From NCBI GenBank assembly GCA_022447185.1, contig JAKVAY010000067.1, forward strand, positions 1 to 43,457: a stretch of 43,457 nt of DNA, written 5' to 3'. Under the pieces are notes generated by a model that saw only the letters and a list, made by a program, of their open reading frames with translations, had not been told where the DNA came from and did not search any database. Made by a program: the position numbers and the translations under genes. This document shows positions 20,228 through 29,567 of the stretch, piece by piece. Each line of letters opens with the position of its first letter. Positions within the stretch are counted from its first letter, which is position 1. This DNA is from Fuerstiella sp. (GTDB taxonomy: Bacteria; Planctomycetota; Planctomycetia; Planctomycetales; Planctomycetaceae).

Positions 20228-21664
20228 ATGACTCCGGTCAGTGTGCTCAAAAAATATTTTGGTTATGAATCCTTCCGCGGTCCGCAGGAAGAGATCATCG
20301 AGCATGTGCATGCAGGAGGCCATGCGCTAGTGATCATGCCGACCGGGATGGGCAAGTCGCTGTGCTTTCAGATTCCGGCGCTGATGCCGTCGGATGAAAT
20401 GAAGTCGCTGCCGGTAATCACTCTGGTTCTTTCTCCGCTGATCGCACTGATGAAAGATCAGGTTGACGCTCTGCAGGCACGTGGCATTCCTGCGACATTT
20501 ATCAATTCATCGTTGCGCAGGCATGAACGCGAGTCGAGATACACCAGTATTGCGGAGGGCCAGTTCGACTTGCTGTATGTCACTCCGGAACGGTTCCGCA
20601 AGCCTGAGTTTCTTGACGTCATCGGTCGGCGGAATGTCAGACTGCTTGCTGTTGATGAAGCTCATTGTATCAGTGAGTGGGGCCACGATTTTCGACCGGA
20701 CTACACCCGACTGGAAGAACTGCGAGAAATACTGGGGGACCCGCCGACCATCGCTCTTACCGCAACAGCAACGATCGAAGTTCAGGATGACATCATCAGA
20801 CAGCTCGGTTTATGCAGGGAAGATGTCGAGGTGTTCCATGAAGGGATTAATAGACCCAATCTGGAACTGCTGGTGAAAGACGTCTGGGACGCTGAGGAAA
20901 AGGAGCAGCAAATCATAGAAACGATGGACCGCTGGCTGCCTACGGCATCCACGGGCAGCGGAATCGTTTACTTCACGCTGATTCGAACACTGGAGGAATT
21001 CAGCGAACGTCTTGCACAGCGCCGTGTTGATCACGTGTGCTATCACGGCGACCTGGAACGTCGAATGCGCAAACGTATTCAGGAAGATTTCATGACCGGT
21101 GACCGTCGTCTGGTCCTGGCGACAAATGCGTTTGGTATGGGAGTGGACAAGGAAGATATTCGTTTTGTGGTGCATGCAGATGTTCCCGGATCGATGGAAT
21201 CGTACTACCAGGAAATCGGTCGTGCCGGACGCGACGGAGAACCGTCGGAATGTGTCCTGTTGTACGATCAACGTGATCTCAATACACAGATGGAATTTAT
21301 TCGCTGGAGCAATCCGGACGCTGACTTCTACGTACGCGTCTACAATCATCTGAAGAATGACCAGGAATTGATTCACGCGTTCGGAATTGAATGGCTGAGA
21401 GAACGGCTTTGTGACCGGCAGCGACACGACCGGCGTGTGGAGACCGCATTAGCCATGATGCAGCGCTATGGTGTGATCGAGGACGAGATCGATCTGTCCG
21501 CGGTGGCAGTTAACGGCCCCCTGCCGCAACCGCTGCGCGACGAGGATTTGCTGGAGGCCAAACTGATCCGCGATCAAAAGAAGCTGTACGGGCTCGTCCA
21601 GTATGTGCAGACGGAGGGAAATCGCGTGGATTTCATTCATGACTATTTCGGCGTGCACCGTTAA
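20228..21664 (+). CDS. recQ: RecQ-type superfamily 2 DNA helicase, short form
   Basis: This ATP-dependent 3'-5' DNA helicase is expected to act in recombination repair and fork restart. It has motif 0 (F-G-Y-E-S-F-R-G-P-Q, 11-20), Walker A P-T-G-M-G-K-S (38-44), the DEAH box (143-146), the W-G-H-D-F-R-P-D-Y motif that marks RecQ, and motif VI (Q-E-I-G-R-A-G-R-D-G). At about 478 residues it stops within the RecQ C-terminal region: the last residues are F-I-H-D-Y-F-G-V-H-R. The four-cysteine zinc site, the winged helix and the HRDC domain of standard RecQ are absent. The stop is followed by intergenic sequence, with no sign of a frameshift. The ATG at 20228 is preferred to a TTG two codons earlier. 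Helicase class is certain; equivalence to E. coli RecQ is not. Confidence 0.9.
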   Translation: MTPVSVLKKYFGYESFRGPQEEIIEHVHAGGHALVIMPTGMGKSLCFQIPALMPSDEMKSLPVITLVLSPLIALMKDQVDALQARGIPATFINSSLRRHERESRYTSIAEGQFDLLYVTPERFRKPEFLDVIGRRNVRLLAVDEAHCISEWGHDFRPDYTRLEELREILGDPPTIALTATATIEVQDDIIRQLGLCREDVEVFHEGINRPNLELLVKDVWDAEEKEQQIIETMDRWLPTASTGSGIVYFTLIRTLEEFSERLAQRRVDHVCYHGDLERRMRKRIQEDFMTGDRRLVLATNAFGMGVDKEDIRFVVHADVPGSMESYYQEIGRAGRDGEPSECVLLYDQRDLNTQMEFIRWSNPDADFYVRVYNHLKNDQELIHAFGIEWLRERLCDRQRHDRRVETALAMMQRYGVIEDEIDLSAVAVNGPLPQPLRDEDLLEAKLIRDQKKLYGLVQYVQTEGNRVDFIHDYFGVHR

Positions 21665-21795
21665 GTGAAAAACGCCTGACACTGTCTCAGATGTAACGCG
21701 ATCTCATCAGACATGTGATCTGGTGGAAAAGTAATTTGCGATTGCCGGTGCAAACACAGTGCCGCTGAAGTGATGCAGAGTTAACGGTTCTGTCA

Positions 21796-22476
21796 TCAAC
21801 GTGGGATTTTGATCGCCGCGCCCACTCTGAGATGGTCGGGACTGGCCATGCGATCACGGTTTATTTCGTAAATTTCCTGATAACGATCAGGTGATCCCAG
21901 CAATTTGTCAGCAATGCCGGACAGTGTGTCCCCGTTCTGAATTGTATACTCGATGTACTCCGTCATCGCTCGCCCTGCATTGCCGTGACCTGCCACGCCA
22001 GGTTCATCAGCAAAGCTGAAGGAATCGGGACAGACTTCCGATTTAAATCTTTCATTCGGTGGGGCGGCCGCAGTTGTGGGTGGGGCAAAAGCCAGTGACT
22101 CGTGACGGGTGGGCGAGTTTACACGATTTTGCGAGTCTTCATCTTCGCCGTTCGATGTACCTGGCGACATCCCCTGACCAATCGGGAGAACGACGCCTGC
22201 GTCCTGCTGTTCGAACTGATCGAACAGCTCCGGCAGTGTCCATGCATGGTTGGACTCATCAGGAGCAGCATCGCGGTCATCGGCATAGACCGAAATATTA
22301 CGATCGCGCAGTCGGGATTCGATCAATTCTTCACGTGCAACCGATGGCGTATTTTCAACAGAGAGCGGTTCGTTCCGAAAAAACAGAGCAGCAACAACCC
22401 CAATCAACAGGATTCCCATTGCGAATCCGACCTTACGGTCTGCTGCCCAATCCGTTTCGTTCGTAGCACCTGCCAT
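21796..22476 (-). CDS. Membrane-anchored LysM-domain protein
   Basis: From the chosen start the protein has 226 residues: a short N-terminus, one transmembrane helix (about 17-33, V-G-F-A-M-G-I-L-L-I-G), a long low-complexity Pro/Ser/Glu-rich spacer (about 36-170) and a C-terminal LysM domain (about 174-225, Y-T-I-Q-N-G-D-T-L-S-G-I-A to I-K-I-P). LysM binds N-acetylglucosamine chains such as peptidoglycan, so this may tether inner membrane to cell wall, or the spacer may place it in the periplasm. An in-frame extension to 22716 exists; the shorter start places the helix near the N-terminus as is common for such proteins. It converges on the RecQ-type gene, with 131 bp between stops holding a weak hairpin at 21700-21720. 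Confidence 0.75.
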   Translation of the reverse strand: MAGATNETDWAADRKVGFAMGILLIGVVAALFFRNEPLSVENTPSVAREELIESRLRDRNISVYADDRDAAPDESNHAWTLPELFDQFEQQDAGVVLPIGQGMSPGTSNGEDEDSQNRVNSPTRHESLAFAPPTTAAAPPNERFKSEVCPDSFSFADEPGVAGHGNAGRAMTEYIEYTIQNGDTLSGIADKLLGSPDRYQEIYEINRDRMASPDHLRVGAAIKIPR

Positions 22477-23015
22477 TAAGGATTCACCAGCCCGCTGAAT
22501 CTGGAACATTTTTCGATGGGGAAGTCGTGTACCACTTCGCGAAACATCGAGGAAAGCTGCCGGCACGTGATTTAATGAGAGCGACGTTTGTGTTGCCATC
22601 TGGGTTGGAAGCAGGATGGCCGGGCAATCTTCGACGATGGACCTCCCCATGATCGGTATCGGCACACAGCACTTACCGGATGAGGTCAATCGGCGGAATC
22701 TGCCGAACGACGTCAATTCAAGGCAGGTTGGCAGGATAGTTGCTGATCGATCAGCCCTGGGATCTGCGATGATTCAAACTGCCTGGTTTGTACAACCATC
22801 AAAATATGCAGGAGCAGAAGAATTGGATCAAAGTTGACAATCCTTACAAACCGATAGGGACGACAGCAGACTGTGTTTTCCACGCGGTCGGTATGGTCAT
22901 CGTTGTCTGACTTCTGTCTGCACGTTCAATCGTCTGGTTTGTGAAACCGTGCGGTTGGCTCGAATTACTGACGACAATGTGCCCTTCCGACGAAAACGAA
23001 AAAGGTCCGGTTCGC
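22477..23015. other. Divergent intergenic region, LysM protein / BBP7-like protein
   Basis: No gene is supported in this 539-bp gap. Both flanking starts are uncertain, so part of it may be coding. It contains a perfect 14-bp palindrome, GCTGATC-GATCAGC at 22742-22755. A perfect TTGACA at 22834-22839 has no -10 element at a proper distance on the plus strand. Confidence 0.4.
22742..22755. promoter_or_regulatory. 14-bp perfect palindrome between two envelope-protein genes
   Basis: The site reads GCTGATC-GATCAGC. It lies in the middle of a divergent gap and could serve either gene as an operator. It is the third gapless 14-bp palindrome found in intergenic DNA here, but no two share a sequence, so they do not define one regulon. 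Chance is possible. Confidence 0.25.
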
Positions 23016-24272
<1,257 letters not shown>

Positions 24273-24300
24273 AATAAGAACCGGGTAGCAGCGGACGTTC

Positions 24301-24338
24301 AAAAGCCCTGCCGGCATCTGATGCCCTGCAGGGCTTTT
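24301..24338. terminator. Strong bidirectional intrinsic terminator
   Basis: Perfect 11-bp stem AAAAGCCCTGC / GCAGGGCTTTT, whose loop contains a nested 5-bp stem GGCAT-CTG-ATGCC. The outer arm starts with AAAA and ends with TTTT, giving a T-run on both strands. It lies 28 bp after the stop of the BBP7-like gene and should end its transcript. Confidence 0.85.
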
Positions 24339-24592
24339 CGCTGCGCAGTGACCATATTGCCGACCTTGAAAAATCCAACTGAGTTCACTCCGAAAGCTGC
24401 GTGATGGCAATGGGCGTTCAATAGTGCTCGCGTCGGATTTGTTTGACCTGCCGGAAACCCGTCAATATTCGTCTGTGTCGACATATCCTCGGATAGACTC
24501 ATTCGCCGTCCATTGATCTGCATCTGCACGGGGTTTGTTCGGTCTTTCCTTATAAAATCATTCATTCTCGGTCGACAGCGGAGAACCAGCCC

Positions 24593-25195
24593 GTGTTGCC
24601 GCCAACTGCTGCGTTAGTGTCATGTTTCGGCTTGTTGTGTCTGAGCTGGCTGACGATGCAGGCCGTTCACGAGCTGGGCCACATACTTGGAGCTGTGTTG
24701 ACGGGGGGCACAGTCAATCATGTGAGTCTTCATCCGCTGGCAATTTCCCGTACTGACGTCAATCCGAACCCCGTTCCCGAAGTTGTCGTCTGGGCAGGAC
24801 CGCTTGTCGGGTGTTGCCTGCCGACGTTGATTGCGTTTGGCTCGCACGGCTTCTTGTCGAATACGATCACCAGACGAACACGGAACACGACCCGCCAGGT
24901 ACGCAGCTTTCTGCTCTTTTTTACAGGATTCTGCCTGGTCGCCAACGGGGCCTATCTGGCTATCGGGACATTCTACAGTGTGGGCGATACGCGAGGCATG
25001 TTGCGAACCGGGGTACCGGCCTGGGTTTTGTGTGCACTCGGTACCGCAGCCATGTCCGCCGGTGTCTGCATCTGGCACCAGCTGGGTTCCGTCTGTGGCT
25101 GGTTTCACAGTCAGGATCGCAGCGGGAGCGAAGCAGCCGTTATCTCTTCGGTCGTGCTGCTGGTTGTTGCACTGGAACTCTGGCTGTGCGGTTGA
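24593..25195 (+). CDS. Small M50-like integral membrane metallopeptidase
   Basis: This 200-residue protein is strongly hydrophobic with about five membrane segments. The first contains V-H-E-L-G-H (25-30), the H-E-x-x-H zinc motif of site-2-type peptidases, placed inside the membrane helix as in family M50. W-A-G-P-L-V-G at about 66-72 resembles the conserved Gly-Pro turn of the family, and the Asp of V-G-D-T-R (about 130-134) may be the third zinc ligand. It is much shorter than RseP and lacks PDZ or CBS domains, as in minimal M50 proteins. The start is GTG, supported by GCGGAGA upstream. Substrate unknown; it lies between two envelope-protein genes. No long signal or lipobox is seen. Confidence 0.75.
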   Translation: MLPPTAALVSCFGLLCLSWLTMQAVHELGHILGAVLTGGTVNHVSLHPLAISRTDVNPNPVPEVVVWAGPLVGCCLPTLIAFGSHGFLSNTITRRTRNTTRQVRSFLLFFTGFCLVANGAYLAIGTFYSVGDTRGMLRTGVPAWVLCALGTAAMSAGVCIWHQLGSVCGWFHSQDRSGSEAAVISSVVLLVVALELWLCG

Positions 25196-25327
25196 CGGTT
25201 GTCAGTTGCAGTTTGACTACAGGGACATCCGGTGGAATCAGATCATCCGGCATAATCCGGAATGACGATAAAACGCCTGTGTGATCATGTTTTGCGATGG
25301 AGATTCGCTGATGAGGGAGTGCACCGA

Positions 25328-27673
25328 ATGAACGTGTTCCGGCAGATTCTGCTGGTACTGTTTGTGCTGGCCACTGCTGCTTCTGTGTCAGGTCAGGAGC
25401 CATGGATCAGCCGTCTTTCAACGCGTCACAGTATCGGCGACGGTGTCGGGTATCAGGACGGATTGACATCAGTCGACTGGTTTCTGCCACTATTGCCAGG
25501 TAAGGACGATGATCTCTGGTTCGCAGATTTCAGAGCCATGGTTTCCAATGATTACGAATTCAGCTCCAATGTTGGAACCGGCTATCGCTGGTACACACCA
25601 GAACAAAACCGCATCTACGGATTTAACGCGTTCTGGGATACGCGTCAGTTCGATGGTTTTACGTTTAACCAGGCCGGAGTAGGTTTCGAAACACTCGGTG
25701 AGCACATTGATTTCGAAGCGAACGGTTACACTCCGGCCGTCAACGACACGAATCAGCGCAGCCTGGCTTTTATCGGCAACAACCTGTCAATCCATACCGT
25801 GCACGCTTTGTCGGGAGCTGACTTTTTGCTGGGATATAACATCCCGGCGATCCACGAATTTCACACTCGAGTTCTTGGTGGTGGCTACTACTTCGACTCC
25901 AACAAGACGGCAGACGCCACCGGCTGGCGAGTGAAACTGGAAACCGCATTTCGTGATTGGCTGTCAGTGAGTGCGGTGGCTCAGGACGACGACCTGTTTG
26001 GCCGCAATCTAAGCGTATCAATCGAACTTCGAAAACCGATTGAACACAAATCGGATGTTGTTTCCAGTTCAATGCGACACAAGTTCCGCAGTCATTCCGG
26101 CGGTGCACACGATGATACAATCCGACACCGCCTTGCAGATCCCGTGCATCGCCAGCAGCAAATCGTACTCACTGAACACACACACCTCGCAACAGATCCG
26201 GAAAATGCCCCTCTCACGTTCATTCATGTAGTGCCCGATGCTGCCGGTACTGGTACGTTTGAGAACCCATACGGTTCGATTGACACTGCGATGGACGATG
26301 AACTTGCTGAGACGAGTATTGTGTATACGCCACAGGGCGGAACCTTCAATGAGACCGTGACGCTGGCCGAAAATACTCAACTAAGATCGAATGGACCATC
26401 GCAGTTCGTTACATCTCTGCAGGGTCCTTTGATTCTTCCATTCTCCGGAACCACGAGCGACCTGACGATGCTTCCATCCGTAATCAACGGCAATGTTAAT
26501 CTCGAAGATAACACTGTTGTTAACGGTTTTGCCGTCACCGGAACCGTACAGGGGAACGGTGTGAAAAATGCCACAGTCGATACCAGCCGCATCCGCCAGC
26601 CTCTGGCTATGGATGCCATCGCACTTACCAATAACTCCACCGATATCACCCTAAGCAATCTGCTTGTTGATCAGTCGGGAGCTCGCGGAATCGGTATCGA
26701 AAACAGTTCGGCTAAGATCTCGACGGTCACCTTGAGTACAATTACTGGCGACGCGATCGAGATCAATAACGAAGCAAACGCAAACACGGTCTCCATTGCC
26801 GACACTACGATTACCGGAACAACAGGCGAGGGTATCGACGCCAATTTAAACGGAGAAGGCAACCTAACGCTCTTCGTTCAACAATCGTCAATCGCGTCAA
26901 CGGGCCATGCATTTTCCGCCGTTGCAGATGCGGCGCCGGCCGGCGATCTGACCGTTGCCATTGCCAACAGCACTGCCACTTCAACTTCAGGGACGGGGTT
27001 TACGGTGGATGGTTCCGCGGGAGCGGGAACAACATTTGTATCGCAGTTTCAGGATAACACAGTTGGCGAAGCGACCGCAGGAGGAGCCACCTTTACTGGC
27101 GTCGTCTTTGATGCCGATCCCGGTGCTGAAGATCCCGTTAGCTTCAGCAGTCTTCTTGTGGGAACAGCCACAGGACGTGTAACCGGCAACGGTGTCTCCT
27201 TTACAAATACCATGGGTGATGTCGACATGGGCAACGTCGACATCTTCAATGTAACAGGTTCCGGACTTTTTGTGAGCACCACCTCATCGACACTCACTCT
27301 GCGTAGTCAGGCAGGCAGCACAATTGATACCAGTGAAGGTCCGGCATTGAACTTTAGTGCATTGAACCTCAGTGACGTGAAAACAGCGTTAGTCTTCGAT
27401 TCCGTCGTTTCCGTAAACAGCCCAACTGAAGCCGCAGCATTCATCACCGTTGATGGTTCGCTCGCCGTCACGACCACGGTGGTCACCGATGCCGTCAACC
27501 CACCGTTTCTATACGACAATATTCCGGACCCGTTTGACGTCAGCTTTGGCAACACCACGATCAACAGTCTGCAGGGCCCGCTGATCACCGACAATGAAAC
27601 ACACATCGGCGATACGGATGGTCTCCCCGATGACGACGTGATCTACAATCCGCTGCAGATCATCTATCCGTAA
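25328..27673 (+). CDS. Inverse-autotransporter-like barrel with beta-helix passenger
   Basis: This 781-residue protein has a signal peptide (L-L-V-L-F-V-L-A-T-A-A-S-V-S-G, cleavage near 22). Residues about 30-240 carry alternating strand patterns with G-T-G-Y-R-W-Y (84-90), I-Y-G-F-N-A-F-W-D-T-R (97-106), G-V-G-F-E-T-L-G and F-E-A-N-G-Y-T-P, matching the intimin/invasin-type beta-domain in which an N-terminal barrel exports a C-terminal passenger. A His/Ser-rich linker (about 241-290) leads into F-I-H-V-V-P-D with G-T-F-E-N-P-Y (309-315), a common lead-in to a right-handed parallel beta-helix. Repeats rich in Asn, Thr, Gly and Ile follow to about 700. It should be displayed on the outer surface, perhaps for adhesion. 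A GAGGGAG Shine-Dalgarno site supports the start; an earlier in-frame ATG at 25262 would precede the signal peptide. Confidence 0.8.
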   Translation: MNVFRQILLVLFVLATAASVSGQEPWISRLSTRHSIGDGVGYQDGLTSVDWFLPLLPGKDDDLWFADFRAMVSNDYEFSSNVGTGYRWYTPEQNRIYGFNAFWDTRQFDGFTFNQAGVGFETLGEHIDFEANGYTPAVNDTNQRSLAFIGNNLSIHTVHALSGADFLLGYNIPAIHEFHTRVLGGGYYFDSNKTADATGWRVKLETAFRDWLSVSAVAQDDDLFGRNLSVSIELRKPIEHKSDVVSSSMRHKFRSHSGGAHDDTIRHRLADPVHRQQQIVLTEHTHLATDPENAPLTFIHVVPDAAGTGTFENPYGSIDTAMDDELAETSIVYTPQGGTFNETVTLAENTQLRSNGPSQFVTSLQGPLILPFSGTTSDLTMLPSVINGNVNLEDNTVVNGFAVTGTVQGNGVKNATVDTSRIRQPLAMDAIALTNNSTDITLSNLLVDQSGARGIGIENSSAKISTVTLSTITGDAIEINNEANANTVSIADTTITGTTGEGIDANLNGEGNLTLFVQQSSIASTGHAFSAVADAAPAGDLTVAIANSTATSTSGTGFTVDGSAGAGTTFVSQFQDNTVGEATAGGATFTGVVFDADPGAEDPVSFSSLLVGTATGRVTGNGVSFTNTMGDVDMGNVDIFNVTGSGLFVSTTSSTLTLRSQAGSTIDTSEGPALNFSALNLSDVKTALVFDSVVSVNSPTEAAAFITVDGSLAVTTTVVTDAVNPPFLYDNIPDPFDVSFGNTTINSLQGPLITDNETHIGDTDGLPDDDVIYNPLQIIYP

Positions 27674-27698
27674 TACCGGGATCTGTCAGCCCGGATTA
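27671..27698 (+). terminator. Candidate terminator hairpin after the inverse-autotransporter-like gene
   Basis: The stop codon itself lies in the left arm of an inverted repeat, TAAT-(A)-CCGGG / CCCGG-ATTA, nine pairs with one bulged A and a 9-nt loop. No T-run follows, so it may protect the 3' end or terminate weakly. No gene is supported in the remaining sequence up to 28085. Confidence 0.4.
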
Positions 27699-28085
27699 AT
27701 GATGATGTGAAACAAACCGGGACTGGTTTAGTGCCGTAGATTCAAGGTCGATATCACATTCACTCACCCTGGCAATGTGCCTGCTCCCTTTTGTCAGGGC
27801 AACTCCATGTGTCTCGGAAGCAGGAACGGCGCCGAGCCAGTGAGTGTCGCAATTGTTTCACAGGGCGAGCCAGGGATTCATTTATCAGCAGAACTATCGG
27901 ACTGAAAATTGCCGGAAAACATTGAATTGCGAGCAATATTTCGGAAAAGCTGGCACATCCCGCCGATTTAAGAGACAATGTCTGGCACTAGCGTGATGGG
28001 TTATTGGTGGTGCGCGGCGGCCTCTCTGAATGCCTTCGCGCGGTTGCTTGTGCCGCTGTCGTTTACGTGTGGGCGAGTCAAATCC
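27699..28085. other. Intergenic region before the second DUF1501 gene
   Basis: I see no gene, RNA or clear promoter in this stretch. The frame of the downstream DUF1501 gene is open back to 27978, but that part is not family-like. Confidence 0.45.
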
Positions 28086-29465
28086 ATGAATACAGCAAAA
28101 TCGATTTCTTCGAATCCAATGGGCCGTCGCAGCTTTTTTGAAGCAGGATCGCTGGCTCTGGGTGGTTTGGGCCTGAGTGATTTATTGAAGGCACGGGCTC
28201 AGGCAAAAGAAGATCGAGTTGCAGCGGTAGACACATCCGTGATTTTGATTTGGCTGCAGGGCGGGCCGAGTCACATGGAAACGTACGACATGAAGCCGGA
28301 CGCCCCTCTGGATTATCGAGGACTGTTGTCACCAATTTCCACGGTCGTACCAGGGCTGGATGTGTGTGAGTATCTTCCCATGCATGCTGCAGTGGCGGAT
28401 AAATTCACGATCATCCGATCGATCGCACACAATTTTGCCAATCACGCGGGAGGAGCAGGGCGGTTTCTTTCAGGTTACAATCCGATCAGAGTCCTCGATC
28501 CCAAGGCACAGTTTCCGTGTCTCGGTCCTGTCGTATCAAAAATGCTGGATGGCCATCGCGATCCAGCCATGCCGCGGTATGTTGCCTCTTCTCAAAACGT
28601 GTATGGAGGTGGCGGCGCCGGTCTTGGGCCGGCGTACCTGCCGTTCACTGTTGGTGGTGATCCGAATTCACCGGATTTTAAAGTCAACAATCTGTCGCTG
28701 GCTCCCGCAATGAGGACCCGACTTGACGATCGACGTTCGTTGCTTACTTCCATTGATGACCTGCGGCGAGAAGTCGATTCGTCAGGTCTGATGGATTCAA
28801 TGGATCAGTTCAATCAGGAAGCCGTTGATCTGCTGACCAGTGAAAAAGCTCGGGAGGCATTCGACCTGTCAAAGGAAGACCCTAAACTTCGCGACAGGTA
28901 TGGTCGTCACAAATGGGGGCAGCGAGCACTATTGGCGCGTCGACTCGTTGAAGCAGGTACCAGCTTCGTCACTATGCAAATGCAGAGTCCAGGTATTGAA
29001 GGCGGGATTGGAAACTGGGATATCCACGCGGTCAACGGCCACTTGTATGATGATACACGCGCCCGCTTGCCTGTATTCGATCGCGCCATTGCCACTCTGG
29101 TTCAAGATATTTACGAACGTGGTCTCGACAAAAAGGTGATGTTGGTCGTGACGGGTGAATTCGGCCGCACGCCTCGTATCAATTCGCGAAAGGGAACCGC
29201 GTCAAAAGTCCTTCAGCCGGGCCGTGACCACTATCCCTATGCGATGTCAGTCCTGGTCGCTGGAGGAGGTATGGAAACCGGTCAGGTTGTCGGATCGACA
29301 ACCGCAAAGGGTGAACGACCAAAGACCCGCCGACTCGATCCCAACGATTTGCTGGCGACGGTTTATCGACATCTGGGGATCGACCATCAGGCGATGGTTC
29401 CGGACACCAGCGGACGTCCTGTTCCGCTCATCCCGCATGGTGAGCCGATTCGCGAGCTGTTGTAA
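28086..29465 (+). CDS. DUF1501 family protein (second copy), Tat-exported
   Basis: This 459-residue DUF1501 protein begins M-N-T-A-K with a Tat-like G-R-R-S-F-F (13-18) and a hydrophobic Gly/Leu/Ala segment to about 30. Metal-site motifs of the alkaline-phosphatase-like fold are seen: L-Q-G-G-P-S-H-M-E (57-65), W-D-I-H (311-314), G-E-F-G-R-T-P (357-363) and G-R-D-H-Y (379-383). It differs clearly from the copy at 2338 (different insertions after about residue 120), so the two are old paralogues and not a recent duplication. An in-frame start at 27978 would put 36 extra residues before the Tat signal and is less likely. No PSD1 cytochrome gene is adjacent. It converges with the PQQ-type propeller gene, with 102 bp between stops. 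Confidence 0.9.
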   Translation: MNTAKSISSNPMGRRSFFEAGSLALGGLGLSDLLKARAQAKEDRVAAVDTSVILIWLQGGPSHMETYDMKPDAPLDYRGLLSPISTVVPGLDVCEYLPMHAAVADKFTIIRSIAHNFANHAGGAGRFLSGYNPIRVLDPKAQFPCLGPVVSKMLDGHRDPAMPRYVASSQNVYGGGGAGLGPAYLPFTVGGDPNSPDFKVNNLSLAPAMRTRLDDRRSLLTSIDDLRREVDSSGLMDSMDQFNQEAVDLLTSEKAREAFDLSKEDPKLRDRYGRHKWGQRALLARRLVEAGTSFVTMQMQSPGIEGGIGNWDIHAVNGHLYDDTRARLPVFDRAIATLVQDIYERGLDKKVMLVVTGEFGRTPRINSRKGTASKVLQPGRDHYPYAMSVLVAGGGMETGQVVGSTTAKGERPKTRRLDPNDLLATVYRHLGIDHQAMVPDTSGRPVPLIPHGEPIRELL

Positions 29466-29567
29466 GATTCTGTGCCGGGATTACAGTTTGGTGGCCGGTT
29501 CCTGCCAGCCCGCTTCAGAATCCGGCGACCGACCCACAGGACCGCAATCGTCCGGGTATCGGATCAG

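Noticed and set aside
20061..22760. Near-identical 16-mers TGATCGAYCAGCCCTG at about 20060 and 22744
   Set aside because: With one mismatch allowed, several such pairs are expected by chance in a window of this length on both strands.
22834..22839. Perfect TTGACA hexamer upstream of the BBP7-like gene
   Set aside because: No -10-like sequence occurs 15-19 bp downstream, so a promoter call is not supported.
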